This document shows, piece by piece, positions 1-9,057 of a stretch of DNA of 64,000 bases. Source of the stretch: Cepaea nemoralis (lineage: Eukaryota > Mollusca > Gastropoda > Stylommatophora > Helicidae); the NCBI GenBank assembly GCA_014155875.1, contig JACEFZ010013531.1:216001-280000 (forward strand). Reading direction: 5' to 3'. Position 1 is the stretch's first letter; every line of letters begins with the position of its first letter. Under the pieces are notes generated by a model, which worked only from the letters and a program-made list of their open reading frames with translations, was not told the DNA's origin and made no database searches. The translations under genes were made by a program, and so were the position numbers.

Positions 1-1441
1 GAGATACACATGGTGCATGAAGATGGTGAGATACATAGGGTGCAAGAAGATGGTGAGATACACATACTGCATGAAGATGGTGAGATACACATGGTGCAAG
101 AAGATGGTGAGATACACATACTGCATGAAGATGGTGAGATACACATGGTGCAAGAAGATGGAGAGATACACATGGTGCAAGAAGATGGTGAGATACACAT
201 GGTGCAAGAAGATGGTGAGATAAACAAGGTGCAAGAAGATGGTGAGATACACATGGTGCAAGAAGATGGTGAGATACACATACTGCATGAAGATGGTGAG
301 ATACACATGGTGCAAGAAGATGGTGAGATACACATGGTGCAAGAAGATGGTGAGATACACAAGGTGCAAGAAGATGGTGAGATACACATGGTGCAAGAAG
401 ATGGTGAGATACTTATACTGCATGAAGATGGTGAGATACACATGGTGCAAGAAGATGGTGAGATACACATACTGCATGAAGATGGTGAGATACACTGGGT
501 GCATGAAGCTGGTGAGATACACATGGTGCAAGAAGATGGTGAGGTACACATGGTGCATGAAGATGGTGAGGTACACATGGTGCATGAAGATGGTGAGAAA
601 CACATGGTGAATAAAGATTGTGAGATACACATGGTGAATGAAGATGGTGTGATACACATGGTGCATGAAGATGGTGAGATATACATGGTGCATGAAGATG
701 GCGAGATACACATTGTGCATGAAAATTGTGAGATACATATGGTGCATGAAAATGGTGAGATACATATGGTACATGAAAATTGTGAGATAAACGTGGTGCA
801 TGAAGATGGTGAGATACATATGGTGCATGAAGATGGTGATATACACATGGTGCATGAAGATGGTGAGATACACATGGTGCATGAAAATTGTGAGATACAA
901 ATGGTGCATGAAGATGGTGAGGTACTCAGGGTGCATGAACATGTGAGATACACAAGGTGCATGAAGATGGTGAGATACATATGGTGCATGAAGATGGTGA
1001 GATACACATGGTGCATGAAGATGGTGAGATACACATGATGCATGAAGAAGGTGAGATACACAAGGTGCATGAAGATGGTGAGATACATATGGTGCATGAA
1101 GATGGTGAGGTACTCAGGGTGCATGAACATGGTGAGATACACAAGGTGCATGAAGATGGTGAGATACATATGGTGCATGAAGATGGTGAGATACACATGG
1201 TGCATGAAGATGGTGAGATACACATGATGCATGAAGAAGGTGAGATACACAAGGTGCATGAAGATGGTGAGATACATATGGTGCATGAAGATGGTGAGAT
1301 ACACATGATGCATGGAGATTGTGAGATATATATGGTGCATGAAAATGGTGAGATACACATGGTGCATGAAGATGATGAGATACACATGGTGTATGAAGAA
1401 GGTGAGATACACATGGTGCATGAAGATGTTGAGATACACAT
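1..1441. repeat. 27-bp minisatellite, about 53 copies
   Basis: The stretch is built from a 27-bp unit (typical core atacacatggtgcatgaag plus atggtgag) repeated without a break and continuing past the left window edge. Early copies carry gcaagaag, later copies gcatgaag, and variants are interspersed, so the array evolved by local duplication. Because 27 is divisible by three, two plus frames and one minus frame stay open for long distances (one reads a nine-residue repeat of the EDGEIHMVH type for 342 codons). I see no splice sites, promoter or non-repetitive coding flank, so I treat the open frames as a by-product of the unit. Confidence 0.93.
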
Positions 1442-1475
1442 CACGTGCCTAACCCTGGAGTACAACCAACGTTCC

Positions 1476-1506
<31 letters not shown>

Positions 1507-1606
1507 CTTCTTCTTCTTCTTCTTCTTCTTCTTCTTCTTCTTCTTCTTCTTCTTCTTCTCCTTCTTTCGTTCGCTTGAAATATGTCTATAACTGCAATGT
1601 TGTCTC

Positions 1607-1801
1607 TTATATGAATCTAACAGTCTTTTTTAGTTCACTCATCGGTCCATAGAGTTTATCTTCCTCTGTTGTCTCACTAGGCCAGAAGGTTCGCCTGGAT
1701 ATGTTGTAGTTTTGGCAGTCCTGGAGTATGTGCTCTGCTATCTGCGACGCCAAACGACATGTGCACATGGCTGAGTCACCAATCTTGAATTTTGTATACA
1801 T
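1607..1801 (-). pseudogene. LINE ORF2 C-terminal fragment with zinc knuckle
   Basis: This 64-codon fragment is the extreme C-terminus of the LINE polyprotein found more completely at 36339-37043. It shares the segment starting MYTKFKIGDSAMCTC and the following H-x4-C, which form a CCHC-like knuckle used by many RNase H-type LINEs downstream of RNase H. It differs from the 36.9-kb copy by scattered substitutions, for instance G to R after the CTC motif. No upstream RT remains, so it cannot act on its own. Confidence 0.75.
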
Positions 1802-1829
1802 GTGGTTGCGTAATCTAGTGTGTCCTGTT

Positions 1830-1840
1830 CTGAGGCGCAG
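1830..1840. repeat. Target-site duplication, left copy (ctgaggcgcag)
   Basis: The 11-bp word ctgaggcgcag occurs here and at 2173-2183, exactly flanking the SINE, and is part of the interrupted LINE sequence. Confidence 0.85.
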
Positions 1841-2172
1841 AGGGGGCTGAGTGGTCTCGAGGTATGGTGTACGCCTCGAGTGCTGGAGGTCCCGGGTTCA
1901 GGGCCCGGTGAGGACCGGGATTTATTTAAAACATTCCACCTGGACTTCCAGTAATAAAATCTCCCCTGGTCTCTGGGTAGTGCGCACGTAAAACATCTCT
2001 TGGCAGTTGGAAATCGAAAAAGAGTAGCCTAACGGCGCTGCCCGGGCTAAATTTCGAGTTAAAAATCTACCCAAAGTATTTCAGGATCCTCGCCGATGCA
2101 ACGGAGTTCGTGCATTGAGCTGAGTTTCTCCAGTTAAACCGTGTGCCGTGATGTTGACTAAACTAAACTAAA
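1841..2172 (+). mobile_element. SINE-1 copy, tRNA-headed, (taaac)n tail, 11-bp TSD
   Basis: The 5' end resembles a tRNA gene: an A-box-like ggctgagtggtctcgaggt, a class II-like variable stem, and a B-box-like gggttcagggccc. A non-tRNA body follows (ttggcagttggaaatcgaaa, then ctacccaaagtatttcagga) and a short (taaac)n tail. The flanking ctgaggcgcag repeats show retrotransposition into a LINE copy. It is shorter than the copy at 2306-2756 through internal and 3' deletions. Confidence 0.85.
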
Positions 2173-2305
2173 CTGAGGCGCAGAATAATGACCTGTTCTA
2201 TTCTGTCCAGTATGTTCCACTATGTGTGAGACATGCCAACTCGCTGCTGCCTACATATCGGCTACTCTACTGACAGCGAGTATAGTCCCTGACAATCTTA
2301 TTGTA

Positions 2306-2756
2306 TCCCTCGGTGGCTGAGTGGGTTCGAATTATGGTGTCCGCCTCGAGTGCTGGAGGTCTCGGGTTCAAGCCCCGGTGAGGGCCGGGATGTTTTCACA
2401 TGAATTTCTAGTAATAAAAATTTCCCATAGTCTCTGGGTAGTGAGATCTGATGCCCGTGTGTATTGTTTGCACACGTAAAACATTCCTTGGCAGTTGGAA
2501 ATCGAAAAAGAGTAGCCTAACGGCGCTGCCCGGGCAAAATTGTCGAGTTAAAAATCTACCCAAAGTATTTCAGGATCCGCGCTGGTGCTACGAAGTCGTA
2601 CACTGAGCTTAGATTCTCCGGACTCAGGCTTGAATTAGGAGTAGAACGGAGCACTTATAGGTTACATCCGTGTGCCATGATGTTGATCAGTCGACTAAAC
2701 TAAACTAAACCAAACTAAATTAAACTAAACTAAACTTAACTAAACTAAACTAAACT
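2306..2756 (+). mobile_element. SINE-1 copy, near full length
   Basis: It has the same tRNA-like head as the 1841 copy (B-box-like gggttcaagcccc), the same body, an extra segment ending near gtgccatgatgttgatcag, and a long (taaac)n tail at about 2697-2756. I could not find a convincing TSD. At about 450 bp this is the best reference for the family in the window. Confidence 0.85.
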
Positions 2757-3248
2757 ATTCTGTCACTGGTGGACTGCCTCAACCACTACTGCCACAAGAA
2801 TAATATGTCTGTGTTCACAGTGCGCGTGGTTGGGCGAGGATGCATAGTAGTCAGCAGACTCGCTGACCCCACATAGTCGTCCGGGATTTAACTCTTCATT
2901 AGTGGCAGGTATGGCAGACAAGACAACAAACGATGGGGCTGTAGGTGTTACAAGGTTACTCTTGAAACTCTTAAGGGAAATCTAAATGCAATTTATTGAG
3001 TGTATCCGTAGAACAGAGAAATTAGCCCTATGTAGGGAAATGCTAGGCAAAAGAGACAGGGGGAGACAAAGAAATATGTAAGTGGAAAGTTTACACAGCT
3101 GGGCGTGTATTAAAAATATCATGTGACTAACAAGATTGGACAAAACGTTAATTCTAACGTAGAAGACAGTTTCACACAGAGGTAAAATAACGTTAAGTCT
3201 AAAGTAGAAGGGAGCTTTGCATAGAGTAAATATACATTTAATATAGGC
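2757..3248. other. Non-coding; degenerate AT-rich repeat begins
   Basis: I recognise no gene here. From about 3140 there are degenerate copies of a word like ataacgttaattctaag, which return after the mariner at 4176-4385 and again at 5195-5400. This indicates one pre-existing repeat region later broken up by insertions. Confidence 0.6.
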
Positions 3249-4175
3249 AATACAAGGGCGAGTCAATAAGTAAGTCACACAGTTCTTGGGATGGCAGGTA
3301 AATGTAGTTGGTGTTTTCTATAGGTGTCATTAGGTGACAACAACATCGAAATTTATATTCCCGTTCGTCAGGTGTCACTATATGTCTCATGCGCATGCGC
3401 AGCGCATAAACAAAATAGCGACTGCACTTACGGAGTGTACAACCAAAGAGCAACGTGCTGTTGTGCGTGCAAAAGGACTGCCTGCAAAGGAAATTCATAA
3501 GGAAATGCTTCCTGTTTATGCTGACAAATGTTTCTCCCTTAAAGCGGTGCATAGCTGGGTAGAAAACATCCTTCTTCACCTTGTGTCCAAAAATTCAAGG
3601 CTACGCCATCAGCTGGGAAGGTAATGCTGACAGTGTTCTGGGGTTGTCAAGGAGTGCTTTTAACCAGTTTTAAGAAGAAAGATGACAATGTGAATTCTGA
3701 ATCGTACTGTGAAGTTCTATCGATGCTTCATGGTGCAATTCGAAAAAAATATCCAGGACTGTTGACTAGAGGAGTGTTGTGTCTTCATGACAATGCCAGG
3801 CCACATACGGCTCGATTAACTCAGGAGAAAAATAACCAACTAAGGTGGGAAGTTCTGAAACATCCACCTTACATCCCCGACTTAGCCCCTAGCGATTTCC
3901 ACCTTTTTGGTCCACTGAAAACCCACCTTGGTGGGAGACATTTCGCGAATGACGCCGAAGTTAAATGTGAAGTGAAAATGTGGTTTAGGAAACAGAGCAC
4001 GCAGTTCTATGCAGCCGATTTGGGATGACTGGTAAAACGATTACATAAGTGCATCAATGTTAGTGGAAATTATGTTGAGACATAAAGGGACAATGTATTA
4101 TAAAAATAAACTGGTTTCTAGTTATCTTATTCAGTTATTTTTCTACAGCCATTTGTGACCTACTTATTGACTCCC
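3249..4175 (+). mobile_element. Defective mariner (Tc1/mariner) transposon
   Basis: The terminal inverted repeats are visible: gagtcaataagtaagtcaca near the left end and its near-complement at the right end (tgtgacctacttattgactc). The left end is preceded by TA; the right end is followed by AA, a possible decayed TA duplication. Inside are mariner transposase fragments. The length of about 930 bp is short for a mariner (usually about 1.3 kb), in keeping with an internal deletion. Confidence 0.88.
3440..4028 (+). pseudogene. Mariner transposase, internally deleted
   Basis: The product would cut and paste the element by a DD34D mechanism. The first part (to about 3593) carries the N-terminal helix-turn-helix region, with the typical AKGLPAKEIHKEMLPVY and KAVHSWVE words. 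It joins directly to the KFKATPSAGK-type region in another frame, so the segment between HTH and catalytic core is gone. In the catalytic part (3624-4028) the first acidic residue, normally in an FWDSQG context, is replaced (FWGCQG). The second (LHDNARPH) and third (LAPSDFHLF) are present. The deletion, frame change and lost first aspartate make it inactive. Confidence 0.9.
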
Positions 4176-5400
4176 CCTCGAATAACGTTAATTCAAGGAA
4201 AAATAAAGTTAATTATAAGAAATATAACTTTAATTTTAAACTAGAAGAGAGCCCCATACAGATAAAATATAACGTGAATTCTAGGAAATAAAACGTTACG
4301 CCTAGAAAATATAACGTTAATTCTAGGAAATATAACGTTACATCTAAGAAATAAAGATAACGTTAATACTAGGAAATAAAACAATGAATGAATCACTGAA
4401 AAACGAGAAGTAGGTTGAGAGCTTTACCAAAGACAACTACAAAAAACAATGAACGTTGCGGCCAAAGCCTTCGTCAGCACAAAACAAACAAACAAAAATC
4501 GATTAAACTAATACACGATCAACAATACATGAATGTCTAAATATCAACTCATCTGTGTCCAAGCTGTAGACGGCTATCGATGGCTGGAATGGAACGGATG
4601 TTGTGTAAAAGGGGTCAACTGCCTAAAGGTCAGTACAGCCAGAAACTCGGTGATTGGTTAATTCAACCGGTGAGGGAACCCGCGTTAGGGGGATCGGGGT
4701 GCGCCCAGGAGAGCGAATGGAAAAATATGGATCTGACACTCTGAGGCGATGTAACGGGTGCAGTACACAATTCCGCCAAGTTCGAAACGCTGCTGTGGGC
4801 AATATATGTGCAGGCCAGCAATCGTTTGCTATCAAAAGGTAGCACAAGTGACGGTAGTTAAGAACGCAATGAGAGACGACCCCATGCAAACCAACCAAGA
4901 AGTCACAGAAAGCAGAGATACTGCTGGTGGTGACTCCCAAGTCCTGCGAAGGACTTGCAACTGGCTATGAAGTTGACTATAAGGTAGCGGAGATGGAGGG
5001 GGGGGGGGGTTGTGGATAAGGGGCGTGGGGGATTTAAATAAAACTGTGTTGGACATTGAGGCCGTGAGGGGAAAGTGAACCCAATTGGAAGATAAGACGG
5101 TTTTCCAATGTCTTACGATCGCGTTCGTGAGATGTGCACGATTTTATCGCCGTAACACGTATGTCGGCAACCCCACAGTGGTCGGAACTTATTCTCGATA
5201 CTAGGAAATATAATGTTAATTCTAAAGGAAAAAACTGCTTCATAAGGAGGAAATATAACGTTAATTCTTAAGCAGAAGAAAGCTTCATACACAGTGTTAA
5301 TTCTACTAAATATAACGTTAATTCTGAAGAATTTTCACACAAAGGAAACATAAACACTAACATTACACCGACAAGATAAGATTAAATCTACACTAGATAA
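4176..5400. repeat. Degenerate taacgttaattcta repeat with an unassigned insert
   Basis: At 4176-4385 and 5195-5400 the word aaatataacgttaattctag recurs at irregular spacing of roughly 20-45 bp, as at 3140-3248. The intervening 4390-5190 is not repetitive and I could not assign it. Its end (about 4915-4975, with tgactcccaagtcctgcgaaggacttgcaa) resembles the 3' end of the SINE-A family. No coding sequence is supported. Confidence 0.55.
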
Positions 5401-5462
5401 CGGGATGAAAACGTGACGCCGCTTATAGTAACAGATTGCTCACATCCATGTCTTTTTTCGGC

Positions 5463-5466
<4 letters not shown>

Positions 5467-5547
<81 letters not shown>
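5467..5547. repeat. (AT)n microsatellite
   Basis: About 40 uninterrupted AT dinucleotides, easily extruded as a cruciform. Confidence 0.97.
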
Positions 5548-5549
<2 letters not shown>

Positions 5550-5837
5550 AGGCTAATTATACAGCAATGAAGTATCTTTAATAAGCAAGACTAATCGTTA
5601 ATGATAAATCTATACTCCAGCTTGGAACACACTTTCGGTATTTCTCTAATGGTTTCTAGGTTACATAGAGACGCGATAATGATCTCTTCCGGGGATGCCC
5701 TGTGCAACAAATCGATATCTCGGTTGCACTTATATAGAAACATGTGATACTAATGAATATTCTGATGGTCAGAAACAGTAAATGACCCTTTTACATGCTC
5801 TGAGACATATTGGGTATGCTGCTAAACCCATATTTAT

Positions 5838-5985
5838 TTCTTACTAATAACGCTCGCTTTTAAACTTCCTGTGCGCTGATTGCAGGGAAGTAGGTTCATT
5901 ACCTACATCGGTCACTTGGACTTAAATGTTGACTTCGCGTTCAGAAAGCAATGGCAAACCAATGAACGTAATATAGTGCAAACCG
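5838..5985 (+). mobile_element. SINE-D-like head joined to SINE-A-like core
   Basis: Positions 5850-5932 match the head at 38305-38405 (gctcgc, aacttcc, gtgcgctgatt, then ggttca and ttggacttaaatgttg). The next bases, ttcagaaagcaatggcaaac, are the hallmark core of SINE-A. This is either a chimeric SINE or two adjacent insertions. Flanks from 5548 and up to 6230 show nothing I can name. Confidence 0.5.
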
Positions 5986-6231
5986 CTTAAGGCGATCTCA
6001 GATATGGAGAATTTATGTTGTGAAGAATAATATTGTATTGTACGTTGTTAATGCATTACTATAAGCTTGAACTCGTATAAGAGAAATTTCTGTTGAGAAG
6101 AACTATTTCTTATCTCCCAGGTGAGTTCGCCTTTTCAGGTCTGCACTATATTACCTAGAAAATAAATCAACATGAGGTTGATCGCAACATTCTGCAAAGG
6201 ACATCCAACATATTTTACGGTTTTCGAGGGT

Positions 6232-6415
6232 TAATGTAAATATCAAACCTGCAGCCTTTACTTCCAAAGACATTGTATAGTACCCGTTTTAAGTTGGTCG
6301 ATCCGCAAACCCAGGTCAACTGTACACATCTTCTACGATGTGAATTCGAACTCACGCCCATCGGGCCGGCAGACAAGTGTCTAGCCACTACCCTAGGGCG
6401 GAACACATACTGACT
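6232..6415 (-). mobile_element. SINE-C copy with tRNA-like head
   Basis: On the minus strand the head reads tagtggctagacacttg (A-box-like) and gagttcgaattc (B-box-like). The body contains tttggaagtaaaggctgcag and tttgatattta, the diagnostic words of this family (consensus-like ggaagtaaaggc...ggtatgatact). Other copies lie near 13080, 30760, 43010, 57330, 57605 and 62190. Confidence 0.7.
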
Positions 6416-6429
6416 TGACATAGATTTTT

Positions 6430-6642
6430 GTTGCGTATCCCTTACGGGACGTTGCAGTCAACACCAGCATTTTCAGCTGCTGTTGATGTACTAGGCAAGT
6501 GTTACGTTCAGTAGTTTGCTATTGCTTTCTGAACGACCGGCCCCTATACCTTTTTCGAAAAAAACCAGCACCGCCGTGTTTCGAACCCGGGTATACGGGC
6601 TTACAAACCGCGTTCGCAAGCCCTTAGCCACAGAGACCGGTA
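6430..6642 (-). mobile_element. SINE-A copy with tRNA-like head
   Basis: On the minus strand it begins with tctctgtggctaagggcttg (A-box-like) and gggttcgaaac (B-box-like). It continues into ttcagaaagcaatagcaaac, then gaaaatgctggtgttgactg, and ends ggatacgcaac. This gives the family layout: tRNA head, conserved core, 3' end gttgactgcaacgtcctgta plus a short AC-rich tail. Confidence 0.8.
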
Positions 6643-7007
6643 AAATCCGGGGTCCTTGAAATAAAGAAGAGGGAATTAAGTCTACACAATTTATTACAGC
6701 TCGTAGAAGTCAACGTAAGGAATTAGAAATCAGGAGCCATTCTACAGATCAGGGATCGCCAACTTGTTTTGTACCGCTTTGCTGAAGTAATGCTGCAAAG
6801 TCACTTAGGGTGCCAGCTAAGCCCGCTCTTGGCCTAATACATATTCATGTGTCTAACAGTTTTTGAAACAAGCAAATATTAGTTTGTGCGTTTTGTTTAG
6901 TCATTTCAGTGCCACAAAATAAGAACGCCAGCTTCTACGCTGCGGTCACCAGACTGTACAGAGTGAGAGTGCGGCGACTATAGAATTGGTGATGGGGTTG
7001 TCGGGAG

Positions 7008-7220
7008 AGAGGGCAAGGATAGGACGGAATCGTCGTCAAAAGGCAAGGATAGGACGGAATCGTCGTCAAAGGGCAAGGATAGGACGCAGTCGTCGTCAAA
7101 GGGCAATGAATGATAGGGCGGAATCGTCGTCAAAAGGTAAGGATAGGACGGAATCATCGTCAAAGGGCAAGGATAGGGCGGAATTGTCGTCAAAGGGCAA
7201 TGATAGGGCGGATTTTTAAC
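7008..7220. repeat. 30-bp minisatellite, about 7 copies
   Basis: The unit is about gggcaaggataggacggaat plus cgtcgtcaaa, with copies drifting by a few bases. Because 30 is divisible by three, frames through it stay open on both strands. I see no evidence of coding. The preceding 6650-7007 holds no recognised feature. Confidence 0.93.
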
Positions 7221-7319
7221 TTTAGCATCAAAAAGCTTTGAAGGTATGCAAAAAAGGAAAACTTTTTAAACAATTATATCCTTCCAGGAAATTAAAAATT
7301 AAATTTTTCAGAAGAGATT

Positions 7320-7440
7320 ATATATTGAAAACAATAGGGAATTTCAATAACGAAAACACAAACATCAGACTACACGATTTATTGCCTGCTGGTATATTGC
7401 ACTTCAATTCACACACCCTGCCACTGAAAATAGTTCCGCG
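7320..7440 (-). mobile_element. Diverged Penelope-like element terminal fragment
   Basis: Read on the minus strand, a short reading stretch (NIPAGNKSC...LFKFP-like) parallels NMPGNKSC...LFKF at the start of the Penelope ORF at 9008-11509. The nucleotide word acacgatttattgcctg is shared with the element's flanking repeat. Identity is clearly lower than between the copies at 8843-12561. It is a remnant of a related, older insertion about 1.4 kb away. Confidence 0.6.
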
Positions 7441-7894
7441 TGCCAAGATTGGGATGTGTACCATAGGTTGTCGACGCCTGCTATATTTCATTACATGTGA
7501 AAGTGATAGGAGCGCTGGCATTGGAACTGGATAACTGTAAATAACGGTAGATGCGATAGCGGTTCATTGTCTGAATAAACGATAGCCGCTCGTTGTCTGG
7601 AAAACAAAACAAAAAAAACAAATAAAACAAATAGATACTGAAAAGATCACATACGCGCATTCATAATCAGTGCGCTACCAAAACAACCAGCATCCTCGTT
7701 GTGACGTTTTCTGATGGAGACAGAGCATGTGCGCTAGTGTCCTGGGTGCCATGATATACATTCCAGTCAACCAAGCAAAGAGACGATCCATCATGTGCCA
7801 CGCCGGTAAGCGTCTTTGCTAATGATTCGCCACTTCACTCGATCACCAGAGTCGTGGATCAGCTCAGTGTTCTTGTCTCAACCATGCCACGTGG

Positions 7895-8425
7895 TCAAGC
7901 CATCCAAGTATTTACTTCTCTGTCTTCCCCTTGTTCTCTTCCCTCAATTTTGCCAGTTTTCACCAAGTTCTCCAATTTATTTCTTCTCATAACATGTCTA
8001 AAAAATGTTGACTGTCTACGTTTAATTTCTTTAATCACTTTACGATTTTCATATGTTTCTTGTAGTACTCGGTCATTGGTTTTTCTGTCTGTCCATGGAA
8101 TTATTTGCATTCTCCTCAGACACCATATTTTCACAGCCATAAAATGTTTTTCAGCTTGACTGCTCATTGTCCCCGCTCTACATCCATACAAAAGTACAGG
8201 CTCCATGTAGCACCTCAACACTCTTTTTCTTGTTTCAATTGAAATCTTTTTATTGGTCAGTATGTTTTTCATCTTGCTAAAGGCTACTTTTGCCATGGCG
8301 ATTCTTATTCCAATCTCTTCAAGGCATCTTCCATCAGATGTTATAACTGTTCCGAGATAATTGTACCGATTCACTTGTGGAAAAATATTAACATTTACTA
8401 TTATTACCAGAACGAAATACCACAA
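7895..8425 (-). pseudogene. RTE-like polyprotein C-terminal region
   Basis: This 176-codon open stretch encodes the post-RT region of an RTE-like LINE: YLGTVITSDGRC, then AMAKVAFSKMKNIL, LLYGCRAGT, IPWTDRKTNDRV, and an end with RGRPR-type degeneration (EQGEDREV). It has no start signal of its own and its first codons lie in a palindrome (8409-8453) that interrupts the family sequence. Similar products at 31957-32313 and 43315-43518 retain a cleaner TGKIEG-x-RGRPR segment. Confidence 0.72.
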
Positions 8426-8453
8426 TGTATATTACATTGTGGTATTTCGTTCT
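8409..8453. repeat. Perfect 21-bp inverted repeat, 3-nt loop
   Basis: agaacgaaataccacaatgta is followed by tat and then its exact reverse complement. The palindrome sits inside the RTE-like copy and is not shared with the other copies in the window as far as I can see. Confidence 0.95.
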
Positions 8454-8699
8454 TCCCAGTTACGACCATAATCTATGTCTTCTTACAATTTAATTATAAC
8501 CCTAGTTGTTCACTGTGTGCAACTACCGCATCTACTAATTGTTGCAGATCCTACTGATTGTCTGCAATCAATACTGTATCATCGGCATATCTAAATTTAT
8601 TGGTGTTTCGTCCCCCTATGATGATTCATTTTTTATCTTCTACATTTATGAAACTATTTTCACTGTTTAGGGAAAAAAATCTGGAGCAAAAATAGCATA

Positions 8700-8748
8700 A
8701 AAATAATGGGGTTGACTGCGAAGTCCTGTAACAGGATATGCAGCTAAC
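8700..8748 (+). mobile_element. SINE-A 3' end fragment
   Basis: The segment ggggttgactgcgaagtcctgtaacaggatatgca matches the SINE-A 3' end; the rest of the SINE is missing. The next 8750-8830 and 12574-12790 look like two halves of the old LINE debris into which the Penelope element inserted. Confidence 0.6.
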
Positions 8749-8830
8749 TTTTAACTTCCTCTCTGGCTTTGTATTTTACCACATGATGGTAATGTCGCTA
8801 CTCCATCTCCTCTATTGATATATCACATAC

Positions 8831-8842
8831 AATGTATTTATT
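8831..8842. repeat. Penelope TSD, left copy (aatgtatttatt)
   Basis: The 12-bp word aatgtatttatt occurs immediately left of the element and again at 12562-12573, immediately right of the inverted fragment. This shows the whole 8843-12561 composite integrated as one unit. Confidence 0.88.
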
Positions 8843-9057
8843 TTGAATAACGAAGACACAAACAATAGATTGCACGATTTATTGCCTGGCATATTTCGCT
8901 GCATCTCGTCAGGTACATACTGCAGAACTCACACAACTTACGTGAAATTAACTAGATAAATCCTTCAAGTTGAAATATACACAATTTCGCACAGTAATGT
9001 CGATTGTCTACCACGGTAATTTTAAGCTGACTAACATGTCTTTCTGTTTACACAATT
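8843..9057 (-). repeat. Penelope pseudo-LTR, 3' copy
   Basis: These 215 bp are repeated at 11448-11662 (offset 2605) and, inverted, within 12321-12535. They contain the last 16 codons of the ORF with its stop, the 3' UTR, the hammerhead-like motif and the start of the ORF's 5' extension. Confidence 0.92.
8871..8917 (-). ncRNA. Hammerhead-ribozyme-like motif (Penelope repeat, copy 1)
   Basis: On the minus strand the conserved core reads CTGACGA...GAAA...TC. Strands TGTAC and GTGCA form a 5-bp stem I closing directly on the core, with cleavage predicted after the C of AATC. Stem III is short (A-T, T-A, then TGC/GCA around CAG). Stem II (GATGCAGC) is weak. Penelope-like elements are known to carry minimal hammerheads in their repeats. 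The full description is given under the plus-strand copy at 12461. Confidence 0.62.

Larger units (their letters stand above)
1478..2304 (-). mobile_element. 5'-truncated LINE copy, 3' end, with (GAA)n tail
   Basis: Read on the minus strand, this is the 3' end of the same LINE family as the copy at 34097-37065. The last coding part with a C-x-C...H...C knuckle lies at 1607-1801 and is followed by a (GAA)n tail that appears on the plus strand as (TTC)n at 1478-1561. The copy is split at 1841-2172 by a SINE; LINE sequence resumes at 2184 (the words gaggcgcag and aatgacctgttct match the 36.8-kb copy read in reverse). It becomes unrecognisable near 2300. Confidence 0.8.
7786..8665 (-). mobile_element. 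RTE-like LINE copy, 3' half
   Basis: On the minus strand the copy starts upstream of a YADD-type RT active-site motif (about 8578-8589, reading YADDTVLIAD) and runs to the family's 3' end cggcatggcacatgat. The region after RT reads YLGTVITSDGRCLEEI and IPWTDRKTNDRVLQE, which I associate with RTE-type LINE C-termini. Related 3' ends occur at 15020, 31950, 38490, 43303, 59168, 59601, 60221, 60780 and 61800, so this family is abundant. The endonuclease and most RT are missing. Confidence 0.75.

Noticed and set aside
10..1038. 342-codon open frame as a repeat-protein gene
   Set aside because: Two other frames are also open over long parts because the unit is 27 bp; no unique coding flank, splice sites or promoter.
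4440..4500. Penelope-type 3' end (word ttgcggccaaagccttcgtc)
   Set aside because: The word looks familiar from other retroelement ends but no coding remnant or partner repeat lies next to it.
6290..6415. Functional tRNA gene
   Set aside because: A- and B-box-like words are followed by the SINE-C body and no clean acceptor stem can be formed; same reasoning for the other SINE heads.
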